Source: Panicum virgatum
Taxonomy: Eukaryota; Streptophyta; Magnoliopsida; Poales; Poaceae
Reading direction: 5' to 3'
DNA: 64,000 bases
NCBI RefSeq assembly: GCF_016808335.1
Contig: NC_053148.1
Coordinates: forward strand, 48,748,930 to 48,812,929
The position numbers and the translations under genes were made by a program. A model generated the notes under the pieces. It saw only the letters and a list, made by a program, of their open reading frames with translations. It searched no databases and was not told where the DNA came from. Shown piece after piece: positions 24,641 through 34,500 of this stretch (within the stretch, counting starts at the first letter, position 1; every line of letters starts with the position of its first letter).

Positions 24641-25060
24641 GTCAGTTTCGTTAAAAAAACGGAAGAGGTGTTTTTCCGACCATTTTTCACGAGAAAATTT
24701 CTATATGCAATTGAAAAACTCATGAGGGAACACCTCCTTTACATAAGGGCAAATATGTCTTTTTCCAACTCCGTTAGCCTCCGTTAGTGCTCATTCCGTC
24801 CAGAAGGGTGTAGGGGTAAACTAAACTAAACGCGATGGTATAGAGGCGCGAATTTCTTTTTCAGGGTACAGAGGTAAGTGGTATTTAACATAAGGGTATT
24901 TAGGTAAAAGACCATTTTTTCTCACTCTAGTCGCTGCCCTGGTCGCTGTGTTTGAGTCGGACCAAATGATGAGCACATTCGGTGCTAGGTAACTAGGTAA
25001 GGGAAAGGGACAACCACATGTGGGCTGTTTCGTTTCCACATGTCTAAATTTAACCCTATC
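24641..25060. repeat. Repeat containing the unoccupied version of the MULE insertion site
   Basis: GTCAGTTTCGTTAAAAAAAC followed by AGGTGTTTTTCCGACC (24641-24682) and later GCTGCCCTGGTCGCTGTG with GTCGGACCAAATG (about 24931-24968) match the two outer flanks of the TTL-capturing element (26841-26862 and 28256-28340). It reads as a second copy of the host repeat without the insertion. No coding region. Confidence 0.6.
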
Positions 25061-25295
25061 ACATTTAAGAGAATTTTACTATTTAGAAATATTAAATAAA
25101 GTTTAATTATAAAATTTTTTTACAGATAGGTGTTAATTAATGAGACGAATCTAAGGAGCTTAATTAGTTTTTAATTTGATACAGTGATGCTACAGTAAAC
25201 ATCCGCTAATTATGGATTAATTACTCTCGTTAGATTCGTCTCACGAATTAACCTAAGAGTTCTGCAATTAGGTTTATAATTAGAATTTATTTAAT
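25060..25295. mobile_element. MITE relative (GAGACGAATCT core)
   Basis: The region contains the paired internal motifs GAGACGAATCT (25141-) and AGATTCGTCTC (25232-) around GATACAGTGATGCTACAGTA, the core of the MITE family at 1339-1672. The termini are degenerate and were not resolved, so the boundaries are approximate. Confidence 0.55.
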
Positions 25296-25487
25296 ACTTC
25301 ATCCATCCCAGATCATTAGTCGTTATGGCTTTTCTAGATTCATAGACTTTACTATTGGTCTCGGCATAATGCATATGTAGATGCATAGTAAAGTTTATGA
25401 ATCTAAAAAAGCTAAAATTACTAATAATTTAGGATGAAGAAAGTACTTCTAAATAGTAGGATTCTCTGTATAGTGATCCATTTCAAA

Positions 25488-25640
25488 CACTGCGTTCGGC
25501 AGGCTGGAGCTGGAGGCTGGAGCTGGAGTGGTGTGAGAAAAAAATACTGTTACCTGGCTGGTGGCTGGGGGCTGGAGCTGGAGGAATGTGAGAGGGAAAT
25601 ACTATAGCGCTGGAGGGCTGGAGACCAGCCGAATACAGTG
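25488..25640. mobile_element. CACTG-ended MITE, 153 bp
   Basis: The left end CACTGCGTTCGGC and right end GCCGAATACAGTG form an 11/13 inverted repeat. Both sides are flanked by AAA, compatible with a 3-bp target-site duplication. The interior is a GGCTGGAGCTGGAG-type repeat with no coding potential. The CACTG terminus and 3-bp duplication suggest a CACTA-like non-autonomous element, but this is inference. Confidence 0.6.
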
Positions 25641-25654
25641 AAAATATATGTATG

Positions 25655-26073
25655 TTTTTAACTTTTGAAGAGTATGTTTGATGTTCGTTCTATTTATTTC
25701 TAAAAAGATAAAAGTAAAACATTCACGTTTAATATATAAATATAAAAAATTTATAATAAAATAAGTAATATTTTTATAAATATTTTAAATAACGTATACA
25801 ATCAAACGTGATGTCTAGAAAAATAAAAATACTTATAATTTTGGAATATCCCACGAACCGGTTTTCTAACGGATGTGCTCACAACGTGGTGGGGTAGTGT
25901 GTGGTTGGCAGTGAAAAGCGACAGCGACAAGTCAGCACCCAGCGATGAACTTGGCCATGGTTCGGCTAGGTGTGAAAAGAAGGCATCCCACAAAAAGTTA
26001 AGGAAAAAAAGATGCCAAGACTAATCATTTGTAAACAAGCGGGCAGGAAGGAAATAAGAGTGAGTAATCATTT
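25655..26073 (+). repeat. Diverged duplicate of the NLR upstream region
   Basis: TTTTGGAATATCCCACGAAC with GGTTTTCTAACGGA at 25839-25875, GCTAGGTGTGAAAAGAAGGC at 25969, and GGCAGGAAGG with GAGTGAGTAATCATT ending near 26073 match, in the same order and orientation, the 31375-31500 sequence directly upstream of the NLR gene. The AT-rich part further upstream (about 25655-25700) also matches about 31285-31330. No NLR coding sequence follows here. Confidence 0.7.
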
Positions 26074-26862
26074 ATAATTAAATTTCTGCTCAACAACTCT
26101 TTATCAAACATGTTAGTTCTTTCACAATATTATTATTCAATTTACCAAAACTCATTGGAGGTCTAGATTCACTTTCAGGAAGTCCATAAAAGTAGCCGAG
26201 TTTGGCTGGTGGCCCCTCCGCCAGCTATGTGCATTCTTCCGATAGTGTCGGTAGTGTCTGGGAGCTTAGAAATAGAGATAAACATGTCTATGTGTATCAG
26301 TGTATGTACTAGATCTAATCATCCGTCGGATCGGGTCAAATAAAATCCAATTCTTCATGTATAATTTTTTAGATCAGGTTAAGTTGGGTCGGATTTTTTA
26401 AGTTTCGGGTAAAAAATTTTGCTCGAGCCTGACCCATACACTCGTCGGGTCGGATTTCAGATGGGTTGGATTGGGTGGCTCATGATGAGATATGGTATGA
26501 ATGTATAATATAAATTGTATATTTAGGTAGAAGTACATAAGTTCCGAGTAGCTTACTTCTTCATTTCTCACTATCCAAGTCTTTTCATGAGTTTGAGCTT
26601 GAGTTAACTTGTGTGTCACACTAACTTATTTAATCATATAGTATTATCTTACTCCTATTTATACAATTGAATACTCAATTAAGCATTAATCACAACATAC
26701 TATTCATTAACCGCCATCTTCCCTGCGGAAAAAATAGAATACTTCTAGATAATACTATAGTGGTATTTCATGCTCTTACAGATTTATCCCTGATATAAAA
26801 ATACTAATAAGTTCTATCTAGTTAATAAAAGGGGAAATATGTCAGTTTCGTTAAAAAATGAA

Positions 26863-28255
26863 GGAAAAAGTTTATTTTTGATCATCCAACTATCGCCCGA
26901 GTTTGATTTTGGCTATGCAACTCCAAAACCGGATATCCTTGACCATCGAACTATCAAACCCGTTCATATTTGATCATTCGGCTATTTTGAAAGGTGGTTT
27001 CGCTGACATGGATCACACGTGACAGTGGGACCCACGTGCCCGTCCATTTTCATCTCTTCTCTCTCATCTCTCTGTTTCTTCTCTCCCTCCTCTCTCTCTC
27101 ATGCCTGCCTGCACTTGGTCGCCGAGGGGAGTGCTGCTGCCCGTGTCGTCCGCTGCGATCGAGCTCCGGTGATGGCCAAGGCTGACCGGATGCGCCTGCG
27201 CGCCGTGGCGCTCGCGCTCCACGACAACGAGGGCGTCGGGGACAAGCCAGACCGGAAGGCGGACGTCTTCGTGGATCTCGGCTCGCCGGTCTCGCCGCTG
27301 CGCCTATGCCCGGCCGCGGCGACACCGTCGTCCTCGTCCTCGTCGACCGGGTCCGCCAAGTTGCCGGCGCCGGGCAATGCGGTTGCGGCGGCCGTGGGGA
27401 GAGGCGGCAGCCGGGGGAACCACTCGGGCGAGCTGGACGGCAGCAACCCGCTACACCCGCCCGGCCACCACCGCTCCGGCTCTGGCACGCTGATTTTCTC
27501 CGGCGGCAGCAGCAGCACGGGGAGCGTCGGGGGATGCGACAGTGGCGGTGGGAGCACCGCGAGCTTGCTACTCACCAATGCGCTCCCCATCGGCAACATC
27601 TGCACGTCAGGCCGCGTCGCGGGGGCGGCGGCCGCGCCGCAGCCGCCGCGTGCTCGCCCGGTCGTGCTCGGATCCGAAACAGGGCACTTTTGCCACGACA
27701 GCATCATGCGCAGCGGCGGTGGAAGTGCCGGAGGAGCGTCTCCCGCGAGAACCAGCATTGACGCGACTCCGCTCCACAGCAGCTCGTCGAGGTCTCTAGC
27801 GAGCTGCCCGAGCCCGACGCCGCCACCGGCTAGCAGTGCTGGTCTTTAAGAAATCACTCGCACCGGCAACGAGTGGTACAAGAAGGGCCGCTACGGGGAG
27901 GCGCTGAGGCACTCCGACCGTGCCCGTGTCTCTATGCCAGGACAGTGCCGCCTGCCGCGCTCATCGGGCTCGGCCGCCTAGCAGAAGCGTTCCACGAGTG
28001 TGAGGAGGCCGTCCGGCTCGCCTTGAGAGAGGAGGGAGAGAGGAACAGAGAGACGAGATAGAAAAGAGGAAAATGGGTTGACATGTGGGCTCATTATCAC
28101 ATGTCATCTATGTCAGCGAAATCACCTTTCAAAACAGTCGAATGGTCAAATATGAACGGTTTTGATAGTGCGATGGTTAATGATACCTGGTTTTGGAGTT
28201 GCATGACCAAAACTAAACTCAAGCGATAGTTGGATAGTCAAAAATGGACTTTTCC
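26863..28255. mobile_element. MULE-like (Pack-type) element with ~235-bp terminal inverted repeats
   Basis: The left arm (26863-about 27101) and right arm (about 28020-28255) are inverted copies. Shared blocks include GTTTATTTTTGATCATCCAA/GTCCATTTTTGACTATCCAA, ATGCAACTCCAAAACC, CCGTTCATATTTGA, TTCGCTGACAT and CTCTCCCTCCTCTCTC. Between them is a GC-rich piece of a host gene (TTL family). Possible 9-bp target duplications AAAAATGAA (26854-26862) and AAAAACAAA (28256-28264) match at 7 of 9 positions. No transposase is present. Long TIRs, a 9-bp-type duplication and gene capture fit a Pack-MULE. Confidence 0.75.
27172..28027 (+). pseudogene. Captured fragment of a TPR-repeat thioredoxin-like (TTL) gene
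   Basis: Starting at ATG 27172 the frame reads MAKADRMRLRAVALALHDNE, a Ser/Gly/Pro-rich region with GSGTLIFSGGSSSTGSVGG and NALPIGNICTSGRV (the plant TTL signature before the TPRs), and stops at 27847-27849. The same frame continues after the stop with EITRTGNEWYKKGRYGEALR, the start of the first TPR. After a frameshift the next frame gives AALIGLGRLAEAFHECEEAV. The fragment ends at the right terminal repeat of the surrounding element, so the remaining TPRs and the thioredoxin-like domain are absent. One stop codon and one frameshift make it a pseudogene. An unrelated chimeric product of about 226 codons up to the stop cannot be excluded. Confidence 0.8.
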
Positions 28256-28890
28256 AAAAACAAAAAAGGTGTTTTTCCAACCATTTTTTCACCCCTAGCT
28301 CATCGCTGCCCTGGTCACTGTGTAAGTCGGACCAAATGCTACCAGCCAATTTAGCGGGAAGGTCCACCACATGGTAAACCCATCACACGAATCAATTTCC
28401 CATCGGATTCCTCTTTGGACAATGAAAAACAACAACAACTACCCGACTACTCAACAGTGGGTCGGTTTTGGATCCATGGGTTAGAGTTAGTTTGAGCTAT
28501 TTGAGGCTCATCTAATCTTAAAATATTCAAACAGCTGGGTTAGATTGGGTTTATTTGCATCTAACCCACCCCAAAAATTATCCCTCCAAAAAGTGTTTAT
28601 TGGAGTTAGATGAGGTGGGCCCCATCTTTTCCTGTCTCTATCTCTCTCCCTTTGTGGGATCTTTCTGTGCTCGACTTCCCTCTCCGCGACTCCCTTCTCG
28701 GCGACCCCGATCTAGGATGGCGCCACCAGTTTTCTCGTCGCTGACCCCTCCCATCGCCGCCAACCGCTGCGACGCCGCCTTCCAATAGCGCCACCGCCCT
28801 CGAGTCCGCCGCCATCCACCCTCCGCCGCTGACCCAGATCCAGGGTGCGCCGCCGCGCCACCTCTATTCGTCGTCATCCTCCGCAGTCGC

Positions 28891-30785
28891 TGAGGGACCG
28901 AAAGGCGACCAGAGGGGGTGAATGGGAGCCAATTAAAAATTCTTGCAAACAGAAGCTTCGGCTTTGTCCCAAGTGTACACCCAACCCTAGAGTCCTAGGC
29001 ACAGCGTGGAGTAGCTATGGAGGAGCTACACCAACGCAAAACACCCCTAGGAACAAGCGAGAATAAGTGCGAAAGAAAACACAAGGAAACAGCGCACGAA
29101 CCAGCACGGTATATGAGCACCGGTTAAGCCGACGCGTGAAGAAGGTCTTCACCGGTTTAACTGATCTCACAGAGCCGGCAGCAAAGAAGAGGCACACACC
29201 GGTTAAACCGCTGCAGTCAAAATTGTACCCGTCGGTTGATCCGACAAGCACCGGTTAAACCGACGCAATCACAACCAAAGCGCCGGTGCAGTTCATCCGA
29301 GAGAACCCCACAACAGAAAACCACGTACCGGTTAAACCGACGGTGGAGCACCGGTGCAATGGAGAAGCACCGGTGTAGTTGTCCAGAGAGGTGGCAGAGT
29401 GGCCTGGGCAAGAACACTTGACACCGGTTAAACCGACGCGCAACAAGTTCTAAGCGTCGGTATAACGAGCCAAACGCCAAAATCCCTAACACAGAACGAC
29501 CTACTCATCGGTTGATCCGACGCTTAGAACTTCAAAGCGTCGGTTCATCCGGTGCTAGGAAGAACAGAGTCCAGAAACTTTTTCCAGCCCGCGCCTTGTC
29601 AAAAACTTGAAGTTCGAGGGAACAAATCAAGTCCAAACCTTACCAAATTTTGTAGGCATGATCACAAAGGACTTGTGAACATGTCCACGGAAGGAATCGA
29701 CAAATCACTCCATGGTTTGGGAGGAATCGAAGAATTCCCGAGCAAAACCGGGGGTTTCTCTAGAACGCGAAAGGCACAAGAACTTCGGTCCTAAAGAGCT
29801 CGTGATTCCTAGGGGTTTTGCACTAGGCAAGAGGGATTAGAATCACTTCAAAGAGCTCAAAGAACCATCACGATCTCGTGCTCAAGAATCGACCAAGGAA
29901 AATCGAAATTCGTCCAAAACAAAGAACAAAACATACGAGATTGACACGAATTCAAAACCCCGGAGGGCACAAGGAGGATTGGGCCTCCTTTCCCACACAA
30001 TCTCAGTACAAAGTCTTCAAAAATCCATACCTCTAATCTCTAGAGAGGAGAGGGAGGAAGAGATGAGAGGGAGAGAGGGGGCACCAGGGAGAGGTGGCGT
30101 GCTGCCTGGGCGTCTGTTTTGGCTGGCGCACCAGGAGAGAGAGAGGGGTGGGGAGGGTATTTGTGGTGCCACGCAGGGGTCCAAAATACCCCTAGACTCA
30201 ACTAGAGACTAAAACGCCAGTAGCAGCAAAACCGGAAATATATACACGATCTCATCCGACGACGGAGTTTCTTTCTTCGACTCGAAGCCTTGTCCGCGAT
30301 GCCGCCATGTCGATGAAGATCCGGTTCGCGGTTTTGGGGGGTCCGCGAAATCCGGGTAGGTGGCCGGTTTTTGAGAAAACCACCAAAATTCCACGCGCGG
30401 GAAGATTTCCGCCTCCACACCGTGGCCCTATATGCCGTTCCCGCCTCGGCCTTCTGATGGCCCTAGACGCCGTCCGACGCCCGTCACCTCCTCGCGCCGC
30501 AGCGAGGCCCTAGACGCCGTCGACGCCCGTTCCTCCGCCAGTCCCGAGACCGACTGCTTGGTTTTGTGGCGTAAACCAAGAAACCCGCCTTCCGTTCCAG
30601 GAGTGGACGCCACAGCTGCCGCCCGGCCAGAGCTCCGGTCCCGGCTGCCCTTCACCGCCGCCCACCGCACGGTCCATCGGCCACAGCACCTCCACGGCAG
30701 CTCTCCGTCGACACTCGACGCTCGTGTACCTGCAATCAAAGACCAAGCGTACGATCACACCGCACGGTTGACAATTCACTCATCA
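28891..30785 (-). mobile_element. Probable solo LTR, about 1.9 kb, rich in ACCGGTTAAACCGACG palindromes
   Basis: On the minus strand the sequence begins TGATGAGTGAATTGTCAACC and ends GGTCGCCTTTCGGTCCCTCA, so it has TG...CA borders. At 29098-29550 it holds at least eight copies of a CACCGGTTAAACCGACG-type near-palindrome and its GTTGATCCGACG variants. Nothing resembling gag, pol, a primer site or a polypurine tract adjoins it, which suggests a solo LTR. No 5-bp target duplication could be confirmed (GTCGC left, CAAGC right), so the ends may be off by some bases. Confidence 0.6.
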
Positions 30786-30814
30786 CAAGCAGAATAGAGT
30801 ACTCCACATTCCTC

Positions 30815-31075
30815 AGTCGCCGCCGGCCCCTCCGAGCGCTACTGCCCCTCCAAGCGCTGCCAGCCCCTTCAAGCGTCGTCGTCCCTCCAATTGCCGCCGG
30901 CCCCTCCGAGCACCACCACCCTTCCAAGCGCCTCGGGCCCCTCCGAGCGCCGCCACGACCTCCAAGTGTCGCGACCCCTCCGAGTGCCGCCGTCACCTCC
31001 GAGCGCCGCCGCCCCTCCAAGCGCCCCTCGGCACCTCCTAGAGCCACCGGCCTCTCCAAGCGCCGCACCAGAGCT
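30815..31075. repeat. GC-rich minisatellite (CCCCTCCGAGCGCCGCCG-type)
   Basis: About a dozen imperfect copies of a unit of roughly 18-27 bp, built around CCCCTCCGAGCGCCGCC / CCCCTCCAAGCGC. All frames are open because the array is GC-rich, but codon content is only the repeat and I do not call a gene. Confidence 0.8.
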
Positions 31076-31284
31076 GGCCATACCAGATCCAGCTGGAAAG
31101 AGGATTTAAAAGAGCCAAATGATTGGAAAAGTGTATTTATTGTCAATCTAACCTTTACATCCAAACACCTGCTTGATTAGTGTTAGTTCAGGGTTAGTCA
31201 TAAGTTAGAAACTAACTCTTATCTCTAACTCAACTAGTGTATCCAAACAGAACCAGTGTAGTGCTCCGTTTCAAAATATAAGTA

Positions 31285-31598
31285 TACTTTTAATTTTTAA
31301 AGAGTATGTCTTATATTCGTTCTATATTTTTATAAATGTTTTTAATATGATAAATAATAAAAAATTTTGGAACATCCCAAGAACCGGTTTTCTGACGGAA
31401 TGTGCAGGAAGCTAGGTGTGAAAAGTAGACATCCCTAAAAAAAAAAAAAGCCAAGACTAGGCAGGAAGGGAGCAGGACCCAGGAGGAATGAGTAATCATT
31501 GATGGCCGTTGTTAACTAGGCACTCTTGTTAGCCTGCCACTGCCCAATCTAGCTAGGTAGCCGAGCGAGAAAGGTGAGCAAGCAAGGGCCGGGTAGCG
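31285..31598 (+). promoter_or_regulatory. Upstream region of the NLR-like gene
   Basis: AT-rich sequence followed by the block that is duplicated at 25655-26073. The start codon context GGGTAGCGATGGCGG (ATG at 31599) is good for a grass gene. No TATA box could be placed with confidence. Confidence 0.4.
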
Positions 31599-34500
31599 AT
31601 GGCGGAGCTCACATCCGGCGCCGTGACAACGCTGCTGGGCATCATCCGCGACGAGACGCTGCTGCTGAGCAGTGTCCGGGGCGACGTGCAGTTCATCAAG
31701 CAGGAGATGGAGAGCATGAAGAGCTTCCTGGCTCACCTCGGGAGGACGGCGCCTCCCGGCGGCGAGCACGACGAGCAGGTCCGCGCTTGGATGAACCAGG
31801 TCCGGCTCCTGGCGCAGGACTGCAACAACTGCATCACCACCTACCGGTACTACGGCGACTCCGACATCCACCGCGCCCGGGACGGCCTCCGGCGCTACAT
31901 CTGGTGGCTTCCCTGGTTCGTGAGGAAGATAGCCGCGCAGCACGACGCGGCAATCCGGCTGCGTGAGCTCAAGGACCAGGCGCGCGACATTGGCGAGCGG
32001 CGCCAGAGGTACGGGGTGGAGGTCCCGGCCAAGGCGCTGATGGGGCTGTCGATTTCAGCGGCTGGGTCTGGGTCGCCGCCGTTCACTGCCCCTGCCCCTG
32101 TCCCGTTCGACGACGTCGACGACGAAGCCGAGCAAGCGGTGTCGTCATCAGAGGAGGCCGTTCATGGCGCCCGTAGAGCCGTTTTGGAGGCTCGCTCTCT
32201 GGATGACTACTTCAGGGGGAAGCTTGACGACTGGATGCAGGACGCTAAAAAAGACAAGAACAAAACCATGTCTGTCGCCATTATGGCTCCTAAAAAACTT
32301 GAGAAGGATGTTCTTGACGTCGCGAGTGCCCATTTCAAGCGCATCCTGGTGGTCGACATAACCAAAATCAGGGAAATTTTCGGCTTCACCGGGCTTCTGA
32401 AACCCTTCGACATCCTCTACGACGTACTACACAAGCTCCAGAGGCAGGAAGGCACATCAGCAGGAGGTCAATCCGAAGTGGAGAGTTCTGAAGGCAGGTC
32501 GAGAAGAACAAGACAACAAACGGTGAAAAATAATATCAACTCGGGAAAACTAAATGTGAAACTTGAAATCATGACAACAGTGAGACTTATGAAGGTTGAG
32601 GAACAGTTTGAGGAAATCAAGTCCGCTATTGAACAAACTAAGTGGGAGGAACTGGAGCAGGAGCTGGATCATATGAAGCAGTATGGCGGCGACGCGCTGG
32701 GAATCCAAAGCTTCGATGTACTCCGGCACGCTCTGTGTCAACTCGAGCACAAGTCAGGTGCCGCTGCGAGTAAACAAGACCAATCAAAGGGCGGCGGCGA
32801 CATCTTCAACCAGACAGTTACGATGCTTAAACAGCATACGGAGAGGGGTGGCACAGAGCAGCCGCCATCAATTACACTCGATGAGAGCAAATATGCAGAC
32901 ATTCTGAAGAGTGTGTTCCCGAAGCGCTCCAAGGACGATCAAGCCAAGGACCAAGCAATATCAGCGACGACAAAGCAAGCCGCAAAGGCCACCACCATCG
33001 GTACTAGCACTTCATTGGGCGATGATCAGATAAGAGAAATCATTGACAAGGTTAAATTAGAAATCCGACAGGAGCAGCAGCAGGAATACAGACCTCTTAA
33101 GGAACAACCGGAAGGAATACGCGGTGATGATATTGATAGGGGTAAAAAAATCAAGGAAGAAACCAAGATGAAGCTAAAAGAAATCCAGCGGCGGGTTATA
33201 CATCAGCTGTTGATCAGATGGATGGTTGACAAGATTACATATCATTTCATTGTTGACAAGATTAAATATCATTTCAACGATGATGAGACCCTGATTCTCA
33301 TGAAAAAATTCCACCACCAACCTGTGATCCAATGGGAGGAGACCATTGCTGCCTTGAACCTGGTTGGTTGCATCGCTGGCGTAATGGTGATGACCCGCGC
33401 AACGAATGAAGAGAGGAACTATCTATTAGGTAAAAGTTACAGCTATTGCTATCCACCACGGGAGTCACAGTCACCTCAGGAGCCTATAGACTATTCTGAT
33501 GTTGGACAATACTATGATAAGGTGCTCCAGCTTGCCAGCCAGCACAAGGAGGAGGAGGACAACTACAATCCCCTAATTTTTCGCGATATCTTGGTACAAT
33601 GTCAGCCATATGATGAGAAGTTCTGGATGGAGATCTTTGCTCATGCTTTGTACTCTAACCCTATGATGAGCAATGGAGAACTGCGCAAGTTGCACAGCAG
33701 CCTGAAGGCTTCACCAAAATCGTCGGCTAGTGTTGCTATGCAGATGTTAAAGTTCGCTTACAACGATCTACCTAAAGAATCCAGGTCCTGCTTATTGTAC
33801 CTAGCTATCTTCCCTTCAGAAATCAAGATCAGGCGATCAACCTTGATAGGACGGTGGGTTGTAGAAGGGCTGATAACAAAGGAAGACTGGCCTACTTCTG
33901 TGCGTGAAGCCAATAGATGTTTTGATATGCTCATTGACCAGTACCTTGTTTATCCTGATGATACTGGTTTAACGGGGAAGGCCAAGAGCTGCAGAGTCGG
34001 TGTTCAAGTTCATCAGTTCATTACCAAGGTCGCCAAGAGTCAACACATTGTGGAGACACGCCTGTCACATCACTTGGCTCGTCACTTCTCCATTTTCAAT
34101 GATCTCCGTCTCCGTGGTTCGGATACTATCGACAATTTCTTTAAGCAACTGATGAAGTCTGAAAAATCTCAACTGTCTACGCTCAAGGTGCTAGATCTCG
34201 ATGGTTGCCGCATCTTCGACAAAAACCCACGCTACCTCAAGGTCGTATGCAACAAGTTATTATTGCTCAAGTACCTGAGCCTAAGGGGAACAGATATCAC
34301 CAAGCTGCCTAAGGAAATAAACAAGCTCCATGAGCTTGAGGTATTGGATATCCGGCAGACAAAGTTGCATGCGTCTGCAACAAAACGCATCGTGCTTCTT
34401 AAGCTGAGGCGTCTTCTTGCTGGTGACAAAGGAACTATCACCAACAGTAATGTGGGGGCTGAGGATTTCTCCAGTGCCTGGATTCCTGACAAGATTGGAA

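Larger units (their letters stand above)
28460..31255. mobile_element. Possible large DNA transposon split by a solo LTR
   Basis: TTTGGATCCATGGGTTAGAG and TTAGTTTGAGC near 28468-28500 have an approximate inverted counterpart near 31190-31250 (GTTTGGATACACTAGTTGAG and TTAGAG on the minus strand). GC-rich host-like sequence lies on both sides of the LTR at 28891-30785 (28650-28890 and 30810-31080). The boundaries and the pairing are tentative. Confidence 0.35.

Noticed and set aside
29098..29550. Regularly spaced palindromic repeats that could suggest a CRISPR-like array
   Set aside because: This is a plant nuclear genome, the spacing is irregular, and the repeats lie in an LTR-like sequence and recur in a second LTR at 62730-63200.
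30432..30797. Pro/Arg-rich open frame of 121 codons
   Set aside because: It lies in the GC-rich end of the LTR-like sequence, several frames are open, and no motif is present.
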